The notes under the pieces: model-generated
Told to the model about the DNA's origin: nothing
What the model saw: only the letters and a program-made list of their open reading frames with translations
Databases searched by the model: none
From: Stomoxys calcitrans
Lineage: Eukaryota > Arthropoda > Insecta > Diptera > Muscidae
Direction: 5' to 3'
DNA: 64,000 bases
Assembly (NCBI RefSeq): GCF_963082655.1
Contig: NC_081554.1
Location: 97,326,232-97,390,231, forward strand
Part shown: piece by piece, positions 10,690 through 22,622 of the stretch
How positions within the stretch are numbered: position 1 is the first letter of the stretch
How the letters are laid out: each line of letters begins with the position of its first letter
Translations under genes and position numbers: made by a program

Positions 10690-12022
10690 TTTTTCTCCTT
10701 GGAGAGAATGTTCCATTTACTGAAAGTGCAAAATGTCTGGATGTTTTGTTGGACAGGAAAGTTGACTTCAAATCAAGCATTTTGAAAATGGCAAGAAATT
10801 TTTGCCCTTCCACCTGTGAGAGAGCTATTGGCAAAAGTTGGGGGTTTAAACCGCGTGTCATGGACTGTGTATATATTGCAGTTTTCAGACCTTTAACGCT
10901 TTATGGTACTGTGGTCTGATGAACGGTGCTTCAAAAGTCCATATACTGTTCAATACTTAACCGGGTCCAAAGGATGGCTTGTTAGTGCATAACAGCCGCA
11001 CTGAGGATGACAACATCTGATGCACTGAATTTAATGCTACACCTAATGCCTCTGAACATTGTGGCGGGAAAATTTTCTGCTTCTACTGCTTTCTCTTTGG
11101 TCATGTGGTGGCTACGAACACTGTGTTATCTTTGCTACAATGTCCGACGTGTGGTGATAAAAAAATACTGTACCTCTATTACCGATTGGAACTATAATGT
11201 AAAGTTATATAGATGTCTATACGGATGCTTCCAAACTTAACGACCAGGTGGACTTTGTGGTGTACTCTTAAGAACTTGGAATGGTCATATTGGAAAGGGT
11301 ATACGACCACTGTAATGTTTTTCAAGCGAAGATTCTTGCAATAAAGAGGTGGAAGAATGTCTTAGGTATAATGTCATAACGACGACTGGCATACAAATCT
11401 TCTCAGAATGCAAAACTGCCCTCGACTGTCGCAGATCTAAAAATAATTATAAATTCACCTGTTCTGGCTATCAGGTCACAGAGATATTTCAGGAAATTGT
11501 AAAACGGACGAGCTTGTGAGACTAGAAACTACCTAACACATTTCAGGAGAACTGGAATCAGTGGCTATGCCTCTAGTGAATGATGGGTGGTCACCAGGAG
11601 GGGGCTGTGAACATACTAAAACTATGTGGCCTAATCTAGACTTAAAGAGGTCTACCGCTTTACTGTCATTGGCTAGAACAGACGTCTCCGTCATTGTGTC
11701 CGTTATGGCAGGTCACTGTCTAATCGGAAAACATGCTAACAGACTGAAGGTTCCGAGTAACGACCTTTGCAGAAGCTGTGAGGACATCGAAGATGAAGAA
11801 ACTATAGGACATCTGTCATTTTAGTTTTCATTTCTTAGAGTATTTGTCTGATTTAGCGGATATGAAGATTCGCAAGTTGTTGGGCTTTTTAAAGCAATCT
11901 GGATGCTTCAACGGTAGAAACTAGAAGGCATCTTCTTCCTCCGTTCCTGTGGTATTGCAATGGACGAACATTTCTAAGTGAATCCGGTGGCAGACTGCCA
12001 CTTAAACCTTGCCTAACCTTAC
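10690..12022 (+). pseudogene. Broken non-LTR retrotransposon ORF2: RT thumb, RNase H and C-terminal zinc region
   Basis: A frame from about 10732 reads LDVLLDRKVDFKSSILKMAR and CERAIGKSWGF...VYIAVFRPLTLYGTVV and then stops; this is the connection region after the reverse transcriptase palm of I/LOA-type elements. After 10970 it continues as TTSDALNLMLHLMPL with an in-frame stop just upstream. Around 11225 a DASKLNDQV segment and at 11490 a GNCKTDELVRLETT segment mark the RNase H start and end, in shifted frames. At 11561-11823 the C-terminal part ends with CRSCEDIEDEETIGHLSF, a Cys-rich motif usual after RNase H. The tail near 11960-12022 (CGGTGGCAGACTGCCACTTAAACC, then CCTAACC-like) looks like a 3' UTR. 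Several stops and shifts make it non-functional. Clade (LOA or I) is uncertain. Confidence 0.7.
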
Positions 12023-12072
12023 CATTTTCGTCCGCATTCTATCCAAAATCAAGAAAAATATTATTATTGAAT

Positions 12073-12640
12073 ATTACCCTGGTACAGTATATTATAACTT
12101 AGTGATTTTGTTTGTAACACCCAAAGGGAAGAGAGATAGACCTATTGATAAGTACATGGATCGACTCAGAGCCACTTTCTAATTAGATTAAGGTATATCT
12201 GTCCGCCCATGTTAATTTGTGTACAAAGTACAGATAGGAATTCATTAACATCAAGTTTGAAATAGATATTTTTTGTGGCCTAGAGATGAAGCCAACTGAA
12301 ATTAAAGAAAGTCATTTCAGACATGGATGTGGCTGCCTTTATATGTACGTCCGATTTGGAGTGTTATTGAAATGATGTGGTAATTTGTTTACCAATCTTC
12401 ACGAAATTTGGCACCAAGAACTCTTTTATCTTATTTTCTCTCTGACAATATTCAGTTTTTGGTCCCATGTCCCGAAGCTTTTGTCAGCGCAGTTCTTAAT
12501 AGAATTTCTCTAAATTTGGAATAATGTGTTATTTTGGGATTTAAACTGTGTGTACCGACTATGGTTGATATCCGCCCAGAATTATATTTCGCTGTCATAT
12601 ATATGTATGTTCGTCCGATTTTGAGTAATACTACAATAAT
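12073..12640 (+). mobile_element. Family C DINE-1-like element, decayed
   Basis: The 5' end has lost part of its inverted motif (ATTACCCTGGTACAGTATATTATAACTTAG) but keeps GTTTGTAACACCCAAAGGGAAGAGAG and a short GTCCGCCCATGTTAATTTGTG block at 12202. Core phrases with TATATGTACGTCCGATTTGG follow at 12340 and 12601. The 3' hairpin is absent. Confidence 0.7.
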
Positions 12641-13718
12641 AAGGCCATTGCAATTTCATTGATTGCAACATCAATGGCTTTTGTTATCTCGACTTCCCTT
12701 GTATTAATGAGGTGGACGTTTTGTTGTTTTCATTGAAACCGTTTGCTTTGTTTTATTTTCTTATCCCTTGAAACATGGCAACAACAACAGCATTGCATCC
12801 GCTGTTGCGCAGGCCACACTTAAAAATGGGAATCTTCAATCAAATAACAGAGAATAAGGTTGTGAGAAAAAAATCTTTAAAGAAAATATCAAGAATGAGA
12901 TATTGACCTGCAGGTTAACAGGTATGTGGTCTCTGTGGCCTTTCGGCATCACATATGCCAATTTCAAAGGATGTTGAATAAGTATAGAAAAATGCACATC
13001 AAATCCCGGAGCCTCATCAGTCATAAGGACATGATCAAAGCGATTGGTATACGTTTAGTCGAAACGTATACAAAAGGCTGTCATTTCTATGTGCAAGGAT
13101 CTGTAGATCAGGTGATTTTTTTTTTAGTAACATTTCATTAATCATATTTTTCCGCTTAACATAATTCTCATGTACATAAAGCTCGATTCTCCTTTGGAGA
13201 AAAAATAACTGTTTTGTCCAAAGTTTCTTCGACTCCGATTTCGCAGCCCTGGTTTCACCTATGAGTACGGTGCTAGGCGGCGATTTCTGTGCTTGCAAGA
13301 TGTCAAACCGGAAGATCGGTGTATTGAAAAAAAGTAATTTTGTTTGCTTTACCAGCATAGATGTAGGAGCCCATTTCAAAAAATGAAAAAATTGTGTGTT
13401 CAAAGCCTCATAGGCTACTCTGAAAAATTGTCCTACCTATTGTAGTGTGTACAAGCGTGAGACATGCTACATGCTAAGCATTTAGTAGGCATGGTCGAAC
13501 CTTGGTTGCTCACTACCATGGCTCCATTAACATTGGTATACGAATCTCAAAATAATGCTATCTCCACCTTTTAACTTGGATATACATAATGCAAATCATG
13601 TAAATAGATTTATAGCGTTATGCCTGCAAATTAGTCTTGTTTACTAATTTCACTTTAAATTCAAACACATTTGATAATTATATCGATATATAGCTAATAG
13701 ACTATATAATAGACTATA
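12641..13718. other. No gene seen; overlapping short frames only
   Basis: Frames of 62 to 122 residues occur on both strands (for example the minus-strand frame 13035-13403) with no domain, start context or family resemblance that I recognise. The right end (13690-13720) contains the direct repeat AATAGACTATAT twice. Confidence 0.4.
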
Positions 13719-14645
13719 TAATACCCTATACCACCGAGTATACGTAATACTTTTAAAATGTAGCACTTATATCCAAATCTAGTCAGACTTTAATTTTGCA
13801 TACCTATTGAAATATCGAATAGAACCTTGTAGGATTTTCTTATGATGGTAAGAAAGTTGTGGCTTCTATAGCCTTAAAAGTCAAAACGCATAAAAGATAT
13901 ATATGGGAATATTATCTAAATCTGATTCGATTTTGATGAAATTTTGCACACGTATTGGGATGTAAATTTAAACATCTCATGAAAAATTTTGTCGAGATCG
14001 GACCAAAATTTTATCTACTTAAACTTTAAAAGGGTATATCGGACGAAAGATGTATATGGAAGCTATATATAGATCTGATCGAATTCTGATGAAATTTTGT
14101 ACACATATTGGGACGTCACAAAAAGCACTTCGTGCCAATTTGGTAAAGATCGGACCAAAATTGTGCCTTCTACCGCCTTAAAAGACCTTATCGGATGAAA
14201 GATATATATAGGAGCTATATATGATCCGATTGATTGATGAAATTTGGCACAGATATTGGGACGTTAAAAAACGCACTTTGTGCCAAATTTGGTAAAAATC
14301 GGATTAAAATTGTGGCTCCTACAGCTGTAAAATGGCATATCGGATGAAAGATATACATGGGAACTATTTCTAAATCTAGATCAATTTTTCTTCAAAATCA
14401 ATAGTGTTCGTCCTTGGACCAAAAAAGAGACTTATACAAAATTTTGTTAAAATGACAACAAATGCGACCTGTACCTTGAATACATTGAGAGACAGACAGA
14501 CGGAAATAGCTCAATCGAATCAGGAAGTGATTCTAAGCCGATCCGTATGCTTATCAACGGATCTAGCTCTTTTCCTTCTAAGCGTTGCAAACAAATTCAC
14601 AAATCTATATAACCCTGTACTACAGTGGTGGTGCAGGGTATAATT
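13719..14645 (-). mobile_element. Family D DINE-1-like element
   Basis: Core units in minus orientation carry ATCGGATGAAAGATATATATGGGAGC-like anchors near 14061, 14213 and 14362, a period of about 150. The right end has GACAGACAGACGGAAATAGC, then the block AATCAGGAAGTGATTCTAAG shared with family C, and the 5' terminus TACTACAGTGGTGGTGCAGGGTATAA. The left end (ATACCCTATACCACC) lacks a recognisable hairpin. Confidence 0.7.
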
Positions 14646-14680
14646 AGCTGTACATCATACTACGAAAAACTCAAAACAAA

Positions 14681-15637
14681 CAAGTAAGAGCGAGCTAAGT
14701 TGGCCGGGCCGAATCTTATATATCCTCCACCATGGATCGCATTTGTCGAGTTCTATGCGCAGTATCTCTTTTTAGGCAAACAAAGAATATCGAATACGAA
14801 CTGTTGTGCTGTTGGAGCTATATCAAGTTATAGTCCGATTCGGACCATAAATAAATGCTGAACATTTTAGAAGTCATTGTGTAATATTTCAGTTCATTCG
14901 GATAAGGCAAAATCGGGAGATCGGTTTATTTGGGAGCTGTATCAAGCAATAGATCGATTCAGACCATATAAAACACGTATGTTGAAGGTCATGAGAGAAG
15001 CCGTTGAAAAAAATTTCTTCCTCTAGAGGCTCAAGAAGACAAGATCTCAGATCGGTTTATATAGAAGCTATATCAGGTTAGTTACCAATTTGCGCCATAC
15101 TTATCACAGTTATTGGAAGTCATAACAAAACACCTCATGCAAAATTTGCGCGCTCTATAGGCTCAAAAAGTCAAGATCCAAGATCGGTTTATATGACTGC
15201 TATACCAGATTATGGACCGATTTAAAACATACTCAGCACAGTTATTGGAAGTGATACCAGAACACCACGTGCAAGATTTCAGTCAAATCGGATAATAATT
15301 GCGCCCTCTAGGAGCTCAAGCAGTCAAGATCCCACATCGGTTTATATGGCAGCTATATCAGAACATGGACCGATTTGGCCCATTTACAACCCCAATCGAC
15401 CTACGCTATTAAGAGGTATTTGTGTTAAATTTCAAGCGGCTAGCGTTAATCCTTCGAAAGTTAGCGTGCTTTCGACAGACAGACAGACGGACGGACATAC
15501 GGACGGCTAGATCGACTTAAAATGACATAACGATCAAGAATATATATATTTTATGGGGTCTCAGACGCATATTTCGAGGTATTACAAACAGAATGACGAA
15601 ATTAGTATACCCCCATCCTGTGGTGGAGAGTATAAAA
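14681..15637 (-). mobile_element. Family A DINE-1-like element, full length
   Basis: Left terminus CAAGTAAGAGCGAGCTAAGT with the hairpin TTGGCCGGGCCGAA, then TCTTATATATCCTCCACCATGG. Core units include CTCTAGAGGCTCAAG and GCGCCCTCTAGGAGCTCAAG. The right end has ACAGACAGACAGACGGACGG (15477-15497) and the 5' terminus CCTGTGGTGGAGAGTATAAAAA. Confidence 0.85.
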
Positions 15638-15820
15638 ATGTTCGTATTATTCGTAGTATTCTCCATATACCAATTATCATATCAGCCAAGTGAGAATTCT
15701 GCTTGGTGTTGTTCACTCAAAATGAAACATCGAATAACATAATTCAATACAAGTCCTAAACGTACTTGGCTTGAAAATAAGATCAATAAGATCAAAAGTT
15801 TACTCAGGTTATTAATTACA
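15638..15820. other. No gene seen
   Basis: Short AT-rich spacer between a family A element and the CAATGGGTTG minisatellite; no features recognised. Confidence 0.4.
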
Positions 15821-16015
15821 CAATGGGTTGGCTAATAATCGTCGCGAAGAGTTGGTTAATCTTCCACACAAGCAATGGGTTGCCCAAAGATTACATTGAA
15901 GAGTGTTTTACGAGTATAACTCAATGGGTTGTAAGAGAATTCTCGCGAAGAGCTGCTAAAATTTCCGCACACGCAATGGGCTGTCCAATGATATCGTAGA
16001 AGAGCGGGACTAATA
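15821..16015 (+). repeat. Minisatellite, four imperfect units of about 51 bp
   Basis: The word CAATGGGTTG (last copy CAATGGGCTG) begins each unit at 15821, 15873, 15922 and 15974, giving periods of 52, 49 and 52. Units also share a GAAGAG word in their middle and units 1 and 3 share CGCGAAGAG and a CCACACAAG / CCGCACACG end. It is unlike the ~150-bp units of the mobile families. Function unknown. Confidence 0.65.
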
Positions 16016-18478
16016 CGGGGACGAACACTTTTCAAAAATTATGAAAAATGTTTGCAGGGTTATGTCCAGTGGTGCACAATTATGTACGTGTCAGTAGATA
16101 AATACATTCACATTTGAGGATAAAGGTATTAATTTCGCTAATCATTTGTAATTAACATATGTCCTTTGATATTTGCATAAAATTCTAATTTGGCCAAATG
16201 TTAACAGGCCATTGAATCGCTCGTTGACTTCCTTCCGCCACATTCGAATATTTTCAATGTTTGCCGGCGTGGTGCTTCATCACCCATTTCTGTCCCACTG
16301 CATGCTATGAAATTATTTCACAATATCCTGTAATTGATTATTTGTCTATATGTGTTTATATGCAGATTTCCAAGTGTGTACACGTGCGTGTGTATGTGCT
16401 GACTAAATATTTATTTAAAAATAAATGAAATTGATTGGAATGACAGTAGGGGGTAAGCGCTGGTATGCCACGCTCCATTGATTTTCACAATTGAGGTCAA
16501 TTCTGGAATAAATGCCAATGCAAATAGCCACGACTAGATAATTATCAAAAAATAATCCATAGCGAATTAGCCATGTAAATTTGCATGTTATTAAACGCGA
16601 CTACAAGCATTTTAACAATTATATATTTCAAATAAAACATTCGATAAAGTTGTAATAATTACATAGTCATAGTGTCTCTATTGAACTCAAAATTAATGAG
16701 CATTACAAATCATGGAGAATACAATTTGTGAGAAGTGAATGTAAATATTGCAGTGAAGTGAATATTTAGCACTTTTAGTTGGATATTGATTTCATGAGAT
16801 ATTCGCTGCAGTTCCTGGTATATTAAGCTCAAAAATTTATTTTGGGAAGTATAAGTTTTTACCGTTTCTATGGCTGGAATTTGATCTCCAATATCCACAC
16901 CCAATTAGGTCTTGAAGGGACCATAAATAAAAAAATGCTGATCCCACAGTTTGACTTCTAAAGTCCCTGGAATTTAAATTTTTTGTTAGATTTGGTTGAT
17001 ATTTAAAAGTACACCTGTGATCTTAGTAGTAAGACTCAGGGACTAGGCGAGTCTCAAATTTTGGCATTCTTCTGTTCTGTTTTGAGATGAGCAGCATGCA
17101 ATCTGCAGCGCGACTGTTTATATACCAGGGGAGTCCTTCATTGTTGATTCCGCCTTTCCCGAAACTTTCTATATACACAGATGGGATTAAATTGGATGGG
17201 GGAACCGAGCAGATGTCTTCAATGAATTCCTTGGAACAGGCTTCGGGACAAGTGCAGCGTCTTTAGGCGGGGGCTTTCACCTTCCTGAAGGCAATGTAGA
17301 TGATGTCGATGCAGAAGCGGCAAACCGATCAGATGATGGATAGGTTAGCAGATGCAACCAGATCGAACCATTGGAAAGGCTGTCAGTTTCTGTAGGGTCC
17401 CCAGTCATCACGGGTAGATGGGAAACCAAACGGCGGATGAGGATTGGTGCAGATGGTGCCACGAAATCAGTATGCCCTCCCCTATGTGAGCTTCTTGATA
17501 AGGTGGAAGCATTCTACGATGAATGTGGGTTGGTGCTGGAAGGAGTGCATTGATGATTGGCGCGGATGAGGAAGGAAAGCATTATTGATTGGCGCAGATA
17601 GTTTCACATTTTTTTTTGTCTTGTGCGTGGGTTTAATTTCCCTGTCGTGCTTGTTGTCCGTGCTATGGTGTATCCAATATATTTCTCGCCGTCTTCTTGT
17701 TCTCTTCTACCTTCAGTTAAAGCAAAAACAATGGACCTTACACGCAAAAAATTAAACGTTTGGGATGTTTTTGGGACAAACGAAATACTTTTATCACGTA
17801 AAATTTTTGAACATAACTATGTTTATTGCAAACCCTTTAGCAGCTTCGGTAAGAAGACTTTCTTTTGTTGTAAAACCAAAAAATCTTTGATTACAAAAGT
17901 GTTTCGTTAGTCGCAATTAATTATTCGTTTGCCGGACCAATATTTCCCTTGTGTCTATTCTACTAGAGAGAATAAGTGAGTTTTTGAGCGTATGGAACAG
18001 TTATGGGCAAAAATACTCACAATATTGCACACTCCTGTGTACGTACACAAGAAAAGAATCCCAAACAAGGTCATGGGCTTGCACATAATTGCAATTGTGT
18101 GCTTGTCACTGGTATAGACACATTAGCACAAACAACATTTTTCCCTTTTTTGTTTTGACTGAGCAAAGTTTCAGTATATTGAGCAGTTCGGTCAAGTGAG
18201 GGTGGCAAACTCGGAAAGTGACAATTTTTAAAGTTTCGCCTAAGGAACAAAAATGCTGGTATGCCCAATGCCGAAAATCATTAGAGCAACAGACACATGA
18301 CTGCTAGGAACAAGAAAACACAAAAAGAATTTCTAAGACACATACATTGTTTGATAATATTCACGCGACAAAGAAATGTCCATCCCAAAGTAGATACGTA
18401 AATGTGCTAAAACAACAACTCACATAAGTAATTTTTGTTTTATTTATAGCAAAACGAATACAGCAGATCATAATACAA
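16016..18478. other. No confirmed gene; possible RNase H remnant at 17170-17560
   Basis: Mostly unassigned DNA. Around 17175-17225 one frame reads YTDGIKLDGGTEQM, which resembles the YTDGSKLDG start of RNase H in I/LOA-type non-LTR elements, but the frame is soon broken and the remaining catalytic segments are not seen. The short frames at 17277-17462, 17371-17553, 17623-17910 and 18071-18268 show no recognisable domains. Confidence 0.35.
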
Positions 18479-19657
18479 ACAAGTAAAAGTGTGCTAACTT
18501 CGGCCGGGCCGAATCTTATATACCCTCCACCATTGATCGCATTTGTCAAGCTCTTTCCACGATATCTCTTTTTAGGCAAACAAAGGATAAAAGAAAAGAA
18601 TTGCTATGTTACTGGAACAACATCAAGTTATGATTCCATAACTTGATGGACCATAATTGAACTGAATATTAGAGACCATAGTAGAAGTCATGGTGTAAAA
18701 TTTCAGCCAAATCTAGTGCGATTTAGGGGCACTTTAGGGGCTGAAGATGTTATATAGGGAGATCGGTTTATGGGGGAGCTGTATTAGGCTATAAACTGAT
18801 TCATGCCATTCATGCCGACACGTATGTTAAAGGTCATATGAGAAGCCGTTGTAGAAAATTTCTGCCAAATCCGATAATACTTGCGCCCTTTAGAGGCTCA
18901 AGAAGTTAAGATCGCATGTCGGTTTATATGGCAGCAATATCAGGTTATGGACCGATTTGAACTATTCTTAGCACAGTTGTTGGAAATCATAACAAAACAC
19001 CTCATGTAAAATTTCAGCTAAATCGGATAATAATTGCGCCCTCTAGTGGCTCAAGAAGTCAAGACCCCAGATCGGTTTATATGGCAGCTATATCAGGTTA
19101 TGGACCGATTTGAAACATTCTTAATACAGTTGTTGGAAGTCGTATCAAAACACGCCATGCAAAATGTCAGCCAAATCGCATAGGAATTACTTCATGTAGA
19201 GGCTCAAGAAGTCAAGAACTCAGTTCGGTTTATATGACAGCTATATCAGGATATAGACCGATTTGAACCATACTCAGCACAGTTATTGGAAATCATAATA
19301 AACTACCTCATGCAAAATTTCAGCCAAGTCGGATAAGAATTGTGCCCTCTAGAGGCTCAAGAAGTCAAGATCCCAGATCGGTTTATATGGCAGCTATATC
19401 AAAACGTGGACCGATATAGCCCATTAACAATCCCAACCGACCTACACTAATAAGAAGTATTTGTGTAAAATTTTCAGCGGCTAGCTTAACTCCTTTGAAA
19501 GTTAGCGTGCTTTCGACAGACAGACGGACGGACAGACAGACGGACGGACGGACAGACGGTCGCACATGTCTAGTTCGATTTATAATGTCATGACGATCAA
19601 GAACATATATACGTTATGGGGTCTTAGACGAATATTTCGAGGAGTTACAAACAGAAT
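18479..19657 (-). mobile_element. Family A DINE-1-like element, 5' terminus lost
   Basis: Left end has the tail and hairpin (AAGTAAAAGTGTGCTAACTTC, then GGCCGGGCCGAA) and TATACCCTCCACCATTGATC. Core units with TCGGTTTATATGGCAGC or close variants lie at about 18920, 19072, 19224 and 19378, a period near 153. A GACGGACGGACAGACAG tract runs 19513-19560. The element ends at the GTTACAAACAGAATG block; the terminal GGGTATA motif is replaced by unrelated A/T-rich DNA. Confidence 0.8.
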
Positions 19658-19769
19658 GTATAAATATAAAAATAAATATATAAGTTCAATACAAGGCGTA
19701 TTTATTAAGGTGGCAGCATTAGCACAGCTGATGGAACTTGATATGTCAATTAATTTTTGAATTCGCCTT

Positions 19770-20830
19770 ATAAAATTCGGCTATGAGACTTAAGGCGATG
19801 GGAGAATTGATTAAGGATGCGAGCAGCTCATACTATCACGGTAAAATCGAGGTGACGATAGGAAACCTATAAGGAATGGAAGAGATTTCCGATCGGATAC
19901 CTGAAACGACACTTGAATTCGAGTGCGAGGCACTGCTGCCAGCGGCATAGTCTTAGATTGACGGAACTCCAGTATTGCCATCTGGAAGATCATGTTACAC
20001 AGATGGATCAAAGATAGAGCACAGATTGGGCCTGGGGGTATACATTGAGTACCCAGGGACTGATATCTGTCTTAGACTGCCTGACCATAATACGGTCTTG
20101 CAGGTGGAGATCCGGGCGATCACGGAATGCGTGAAGGAGTGTGGGGCTAACTCAAGGACATTGAGTATGAACATCTTTACGTACAATAAACAAGTCATAA
20201 GGGCAATAACCACTAGGACGGTAAGATCACCAACAGTATTGGAATATAAGAAGCCGATTAATGCCTTCTCTGAGGATGGCACGATCCGCATCGTTCGGGT
20301 GGCTGTCCATAGCGGAGTAGCTGGGAATGAGGAAGCAGACGATTCGGCAGTGAAGGACAGAGGACTGTCGTCAATAAACTTGGTTAACCCGAAGCCTTTC
20401 GGGTCGACGCAATCCGAGATAAGGGCGTGGGCAACGATTGAGCATGCGACACTGTGGAACAGTGATCGTAAGAAAACGAGGCTATTACCGAAAGGAAGTA
20501 AGAAGGAGGTCAGCATAGCTCTCGGTATCATTACGCGACACATAGGACTACGAGCTCACTTGTGCAAATTCGGTGCGGCAAGTGATAGAATGTGTAGGGC
20601 ATGCGGGGAAGATGATGAAACGTTTGAGCATTTCCTATGTCATTGCTCGGCTTTCACGTTTAACAGACACCGGCGCTTAGGTGGGGACACAATAGCAGAC
20701 AAGAACCAACTTAGGGGAGTGGCATGGAAAACAATTAAGGATGTTGCACAGAATTTATAACTTAAATTTTCTTTTTAGAGGTTACTTTTTTAGTATTTAG
20801 TGTGCACAACAAGTCGATAACTGGCTTAGA
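19770..20830 (+). pseudogene. LOA-type non-LTR fragment: RNase H and zinc-binding C-terminus plus 3' UTR
   Basis: The frame 19975-20760 (261 residues) has the RNase H opening CYTDGSK (catalytic Asp), EIRAITE (catalytic Glu) and GNEEADDSAV (last Asp region). The second Asp strand, normally TDS, reads IFTYNKQ, so a catalytic residue is missing. A C-terminal CRACGEDDETFEHFLCHC zinc-type motif follows, then the stop codon at 20758-20760. Sequence from 19770 (GGCTATGAGACTTAAGGCG) matches the minus-strand fragment at 36505-37420, so it belongs to the same family, but it is 5' truncated and frame-broken before 19975. RNase H would help remove RNA during target-primed reverse transcription. The 3' UTR (TGCACAACAAGTCGATAACTG) also matches the insertion at 36132. 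Confidence 0.8.
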
Positions 20831-20879
20831 TGTATGTCCATAGTGGCATGGGGTGGATTAATATCCCCCCTATGATTCA

Positions 20880-22340
20880 ACAATTTCTATAACCTACTGC
20901 TCCTTCCAGACCATATTCGTTATCTTCTCCCTAATGTTTTTCATTTCAGCCGTATATTGTCATTGTTGTCCAATATGCCTATTTTCGGGTTTTTTTTTGG
21001 GTCGGGATGGACCCCTAGGTCTCGAATACCTTTCATTTGAGTCACATACTGTCCCAATAAGTCTATTTTTATTGTTGGATGGTGCTTTTGTGTTAAGAGG
21101 GAGGGTTTGCTCCCCTTCCAAATAAAAAACCAGTAAGGAAAGGCAAAAGTCGGGCGGTGCCGACTTTATAATATCCTACACCTACTCTATAGCTACAAAG
21201 TGGGAGCTATGTCTAAATCTGAACCAATTTTGATGGACCTCTTCGAATGTTTTCAGATATGTCATTAAACAATCCGTATCACATTTCGAGCAAATATGTT
21301 AAAACTGCAATAACTACGGTTCACAAATGACAACATTATTGCAAATTAGCCAAAATCTGACGAACATATATATGTAAGCCATACCTTATACTAAACCGAT
21401 TTCGAGCAAACGTCTCAGATAATGTGGTACTAGTCGAAAAAAGCTTTATGCAACATTTTTGCAAGATGGGTCAAAAATGAGCTTGCAGTGGCATTAGAAG
21501 TGAAAATCGGGCGATATACATATATGACAGCTATATCTAAATCTGGGCCGATTTCTATGAAATTCACCATTAATGTCGAGAGTCATAAGAAAATCCTTCT
21601 AGCCAAATTTCAAAGAATCGGTTAACAAATGACCACTTTATTGCAATATTTCTCAAAATCGAACCAACATATATATGGGCGCTATATCTAAATCGGAACG
21701 GATTTCGAGTAAATTTCTCAGATATTGTGGTAGTTGTTGTTGAAAGCGTTATACAAAGTTTTGGCAAGATTGGTTAACAAATGCGCTTGCAACGGCTCTA
21801 AAAGTGAAAATCGAAAAATATATGACTGCTATATCTAAATCTGGACCGATTTCCGATTACCACATTTCAAGAGAATCGGTAAACAAATAACCATTTTATT
21901 GCATTATTAGTGCAAATAGGACGAACATATATACTTTTTGGGCAACCCAATATATCCCAATCTGAACCGATTTTTTCCAATTTCAGCTCTAGGCCGAAAT
22001 TGTCTGATCGTCTCTAGGCCGAAAAATATGCCCGTATCAAATTTGAAGACGATCTGATGAAAATTGCGATCTGTAGTTTGTAGACAAATTAACATGGACA
22101 GACGAACAGACAGACAGACAATAAGACGAACATAGTTAAATCGAATCAGAAAGCGATTCTGAGTCGATCGGTATAGTCATCAATGGTTCTATATCTCTTC
22201 CTTTTGGGTGTTACAAACAAATGCACTAAGTTATAATACCCTGTACCACAGTAGTGGTGTAGCTTATAAAAATTGTATAGCCTATTATTCCTTCCTTCTT
22301 CAGCCGTTTTCTAGTCTATTCGGAACAAACAAGCACACTT
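20880..22340 (+). mobile_element. Family E tandem element, split by a family C element
   Basis: Segments 20920-21127 carry the family E phrase CTCGAATACCTTTCATTTGAGTCACATA. After the family C insertion (21128-22271) the E tail resumes at about 22300-22335 with CTTCAGCCGTTTTCTAGTC and GGAACAAACAAGC, which match the 3' tail of the large E array at 63725-63770. The two parts therefore look like one E copy interrupted by C. Confidence 0.6.
21128..22271 (-). mobile_element. Family C DINE-1-like element, full length
   Basis: The left end is the family C 3' terminus in reverse: AACCAGTAAGGAAAGGCAAA, then a hairpin AAGTCGGGCGGTGCCGACTT, then TATAATATCCTACACC. Core units carry CATATATATGGGCGCTATATC-like anchors. 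The right end holds GACAGACGAACAGACAGACAG, AATCAGAAAGCGATTCTGAG, GTGTTACAAACAAATGCACT and the 5' inverted motif ACCACAGTAGTGGTGTAG. It differs in sequence from families A and B but has the same architecture. It is the reference copy used here for C. Confidence 0.85.
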
Positions 22341-22344
22341 TGAT

Positions 22345-22622
22345 AAATATAATCCGATCTTGTCCATAATCGTATGTTAAGGGGTCAATGCAACTCACTG
22401 TTACTGCAAAAATGGATAGTGAATGCGCATTTATCAGTTCAAGACCTTACCGCAGGAGATCGCCCTTTTCAAACTTAAACGCCCTAGGCTGTAGAGTGAT
22501 TTCAAGAAACAGACGGACGGACATGGCTAGATCGTCTATGAATAAAACGAATATCTATTGTATATACTTTGTAGGGTTGAAAATGTCGAATTTAATTATT
22601 CTTCGGTGGTGGTTATAAAAAC
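22345..22622 (-). mobile_element. Family B-like remnant
   Basis: Decayed minus-strand copy: GGGTCAATGCAACTCACTGTT, GTGATTTCAAGAAACAGACG, GACGGACATGGCTAGATCGTC, TATACTTTGTAGGGTTG and the terminus TTCGGTGGTGGTTATAAAAA. Only about one core unit is left. Confidence 0.65.

Noticed and set aside
13035..13403. 122-residue minus-strand frame as a gene
   Set aside because: No family resemblance, no supporting context, and it overlaps other chance frames in an AT-rich block.
19995..20543. 182-residue minus-strand frame
   Set aside because: It is antisense to the RNase H fragment, whose motifs are clear on the plus strand.
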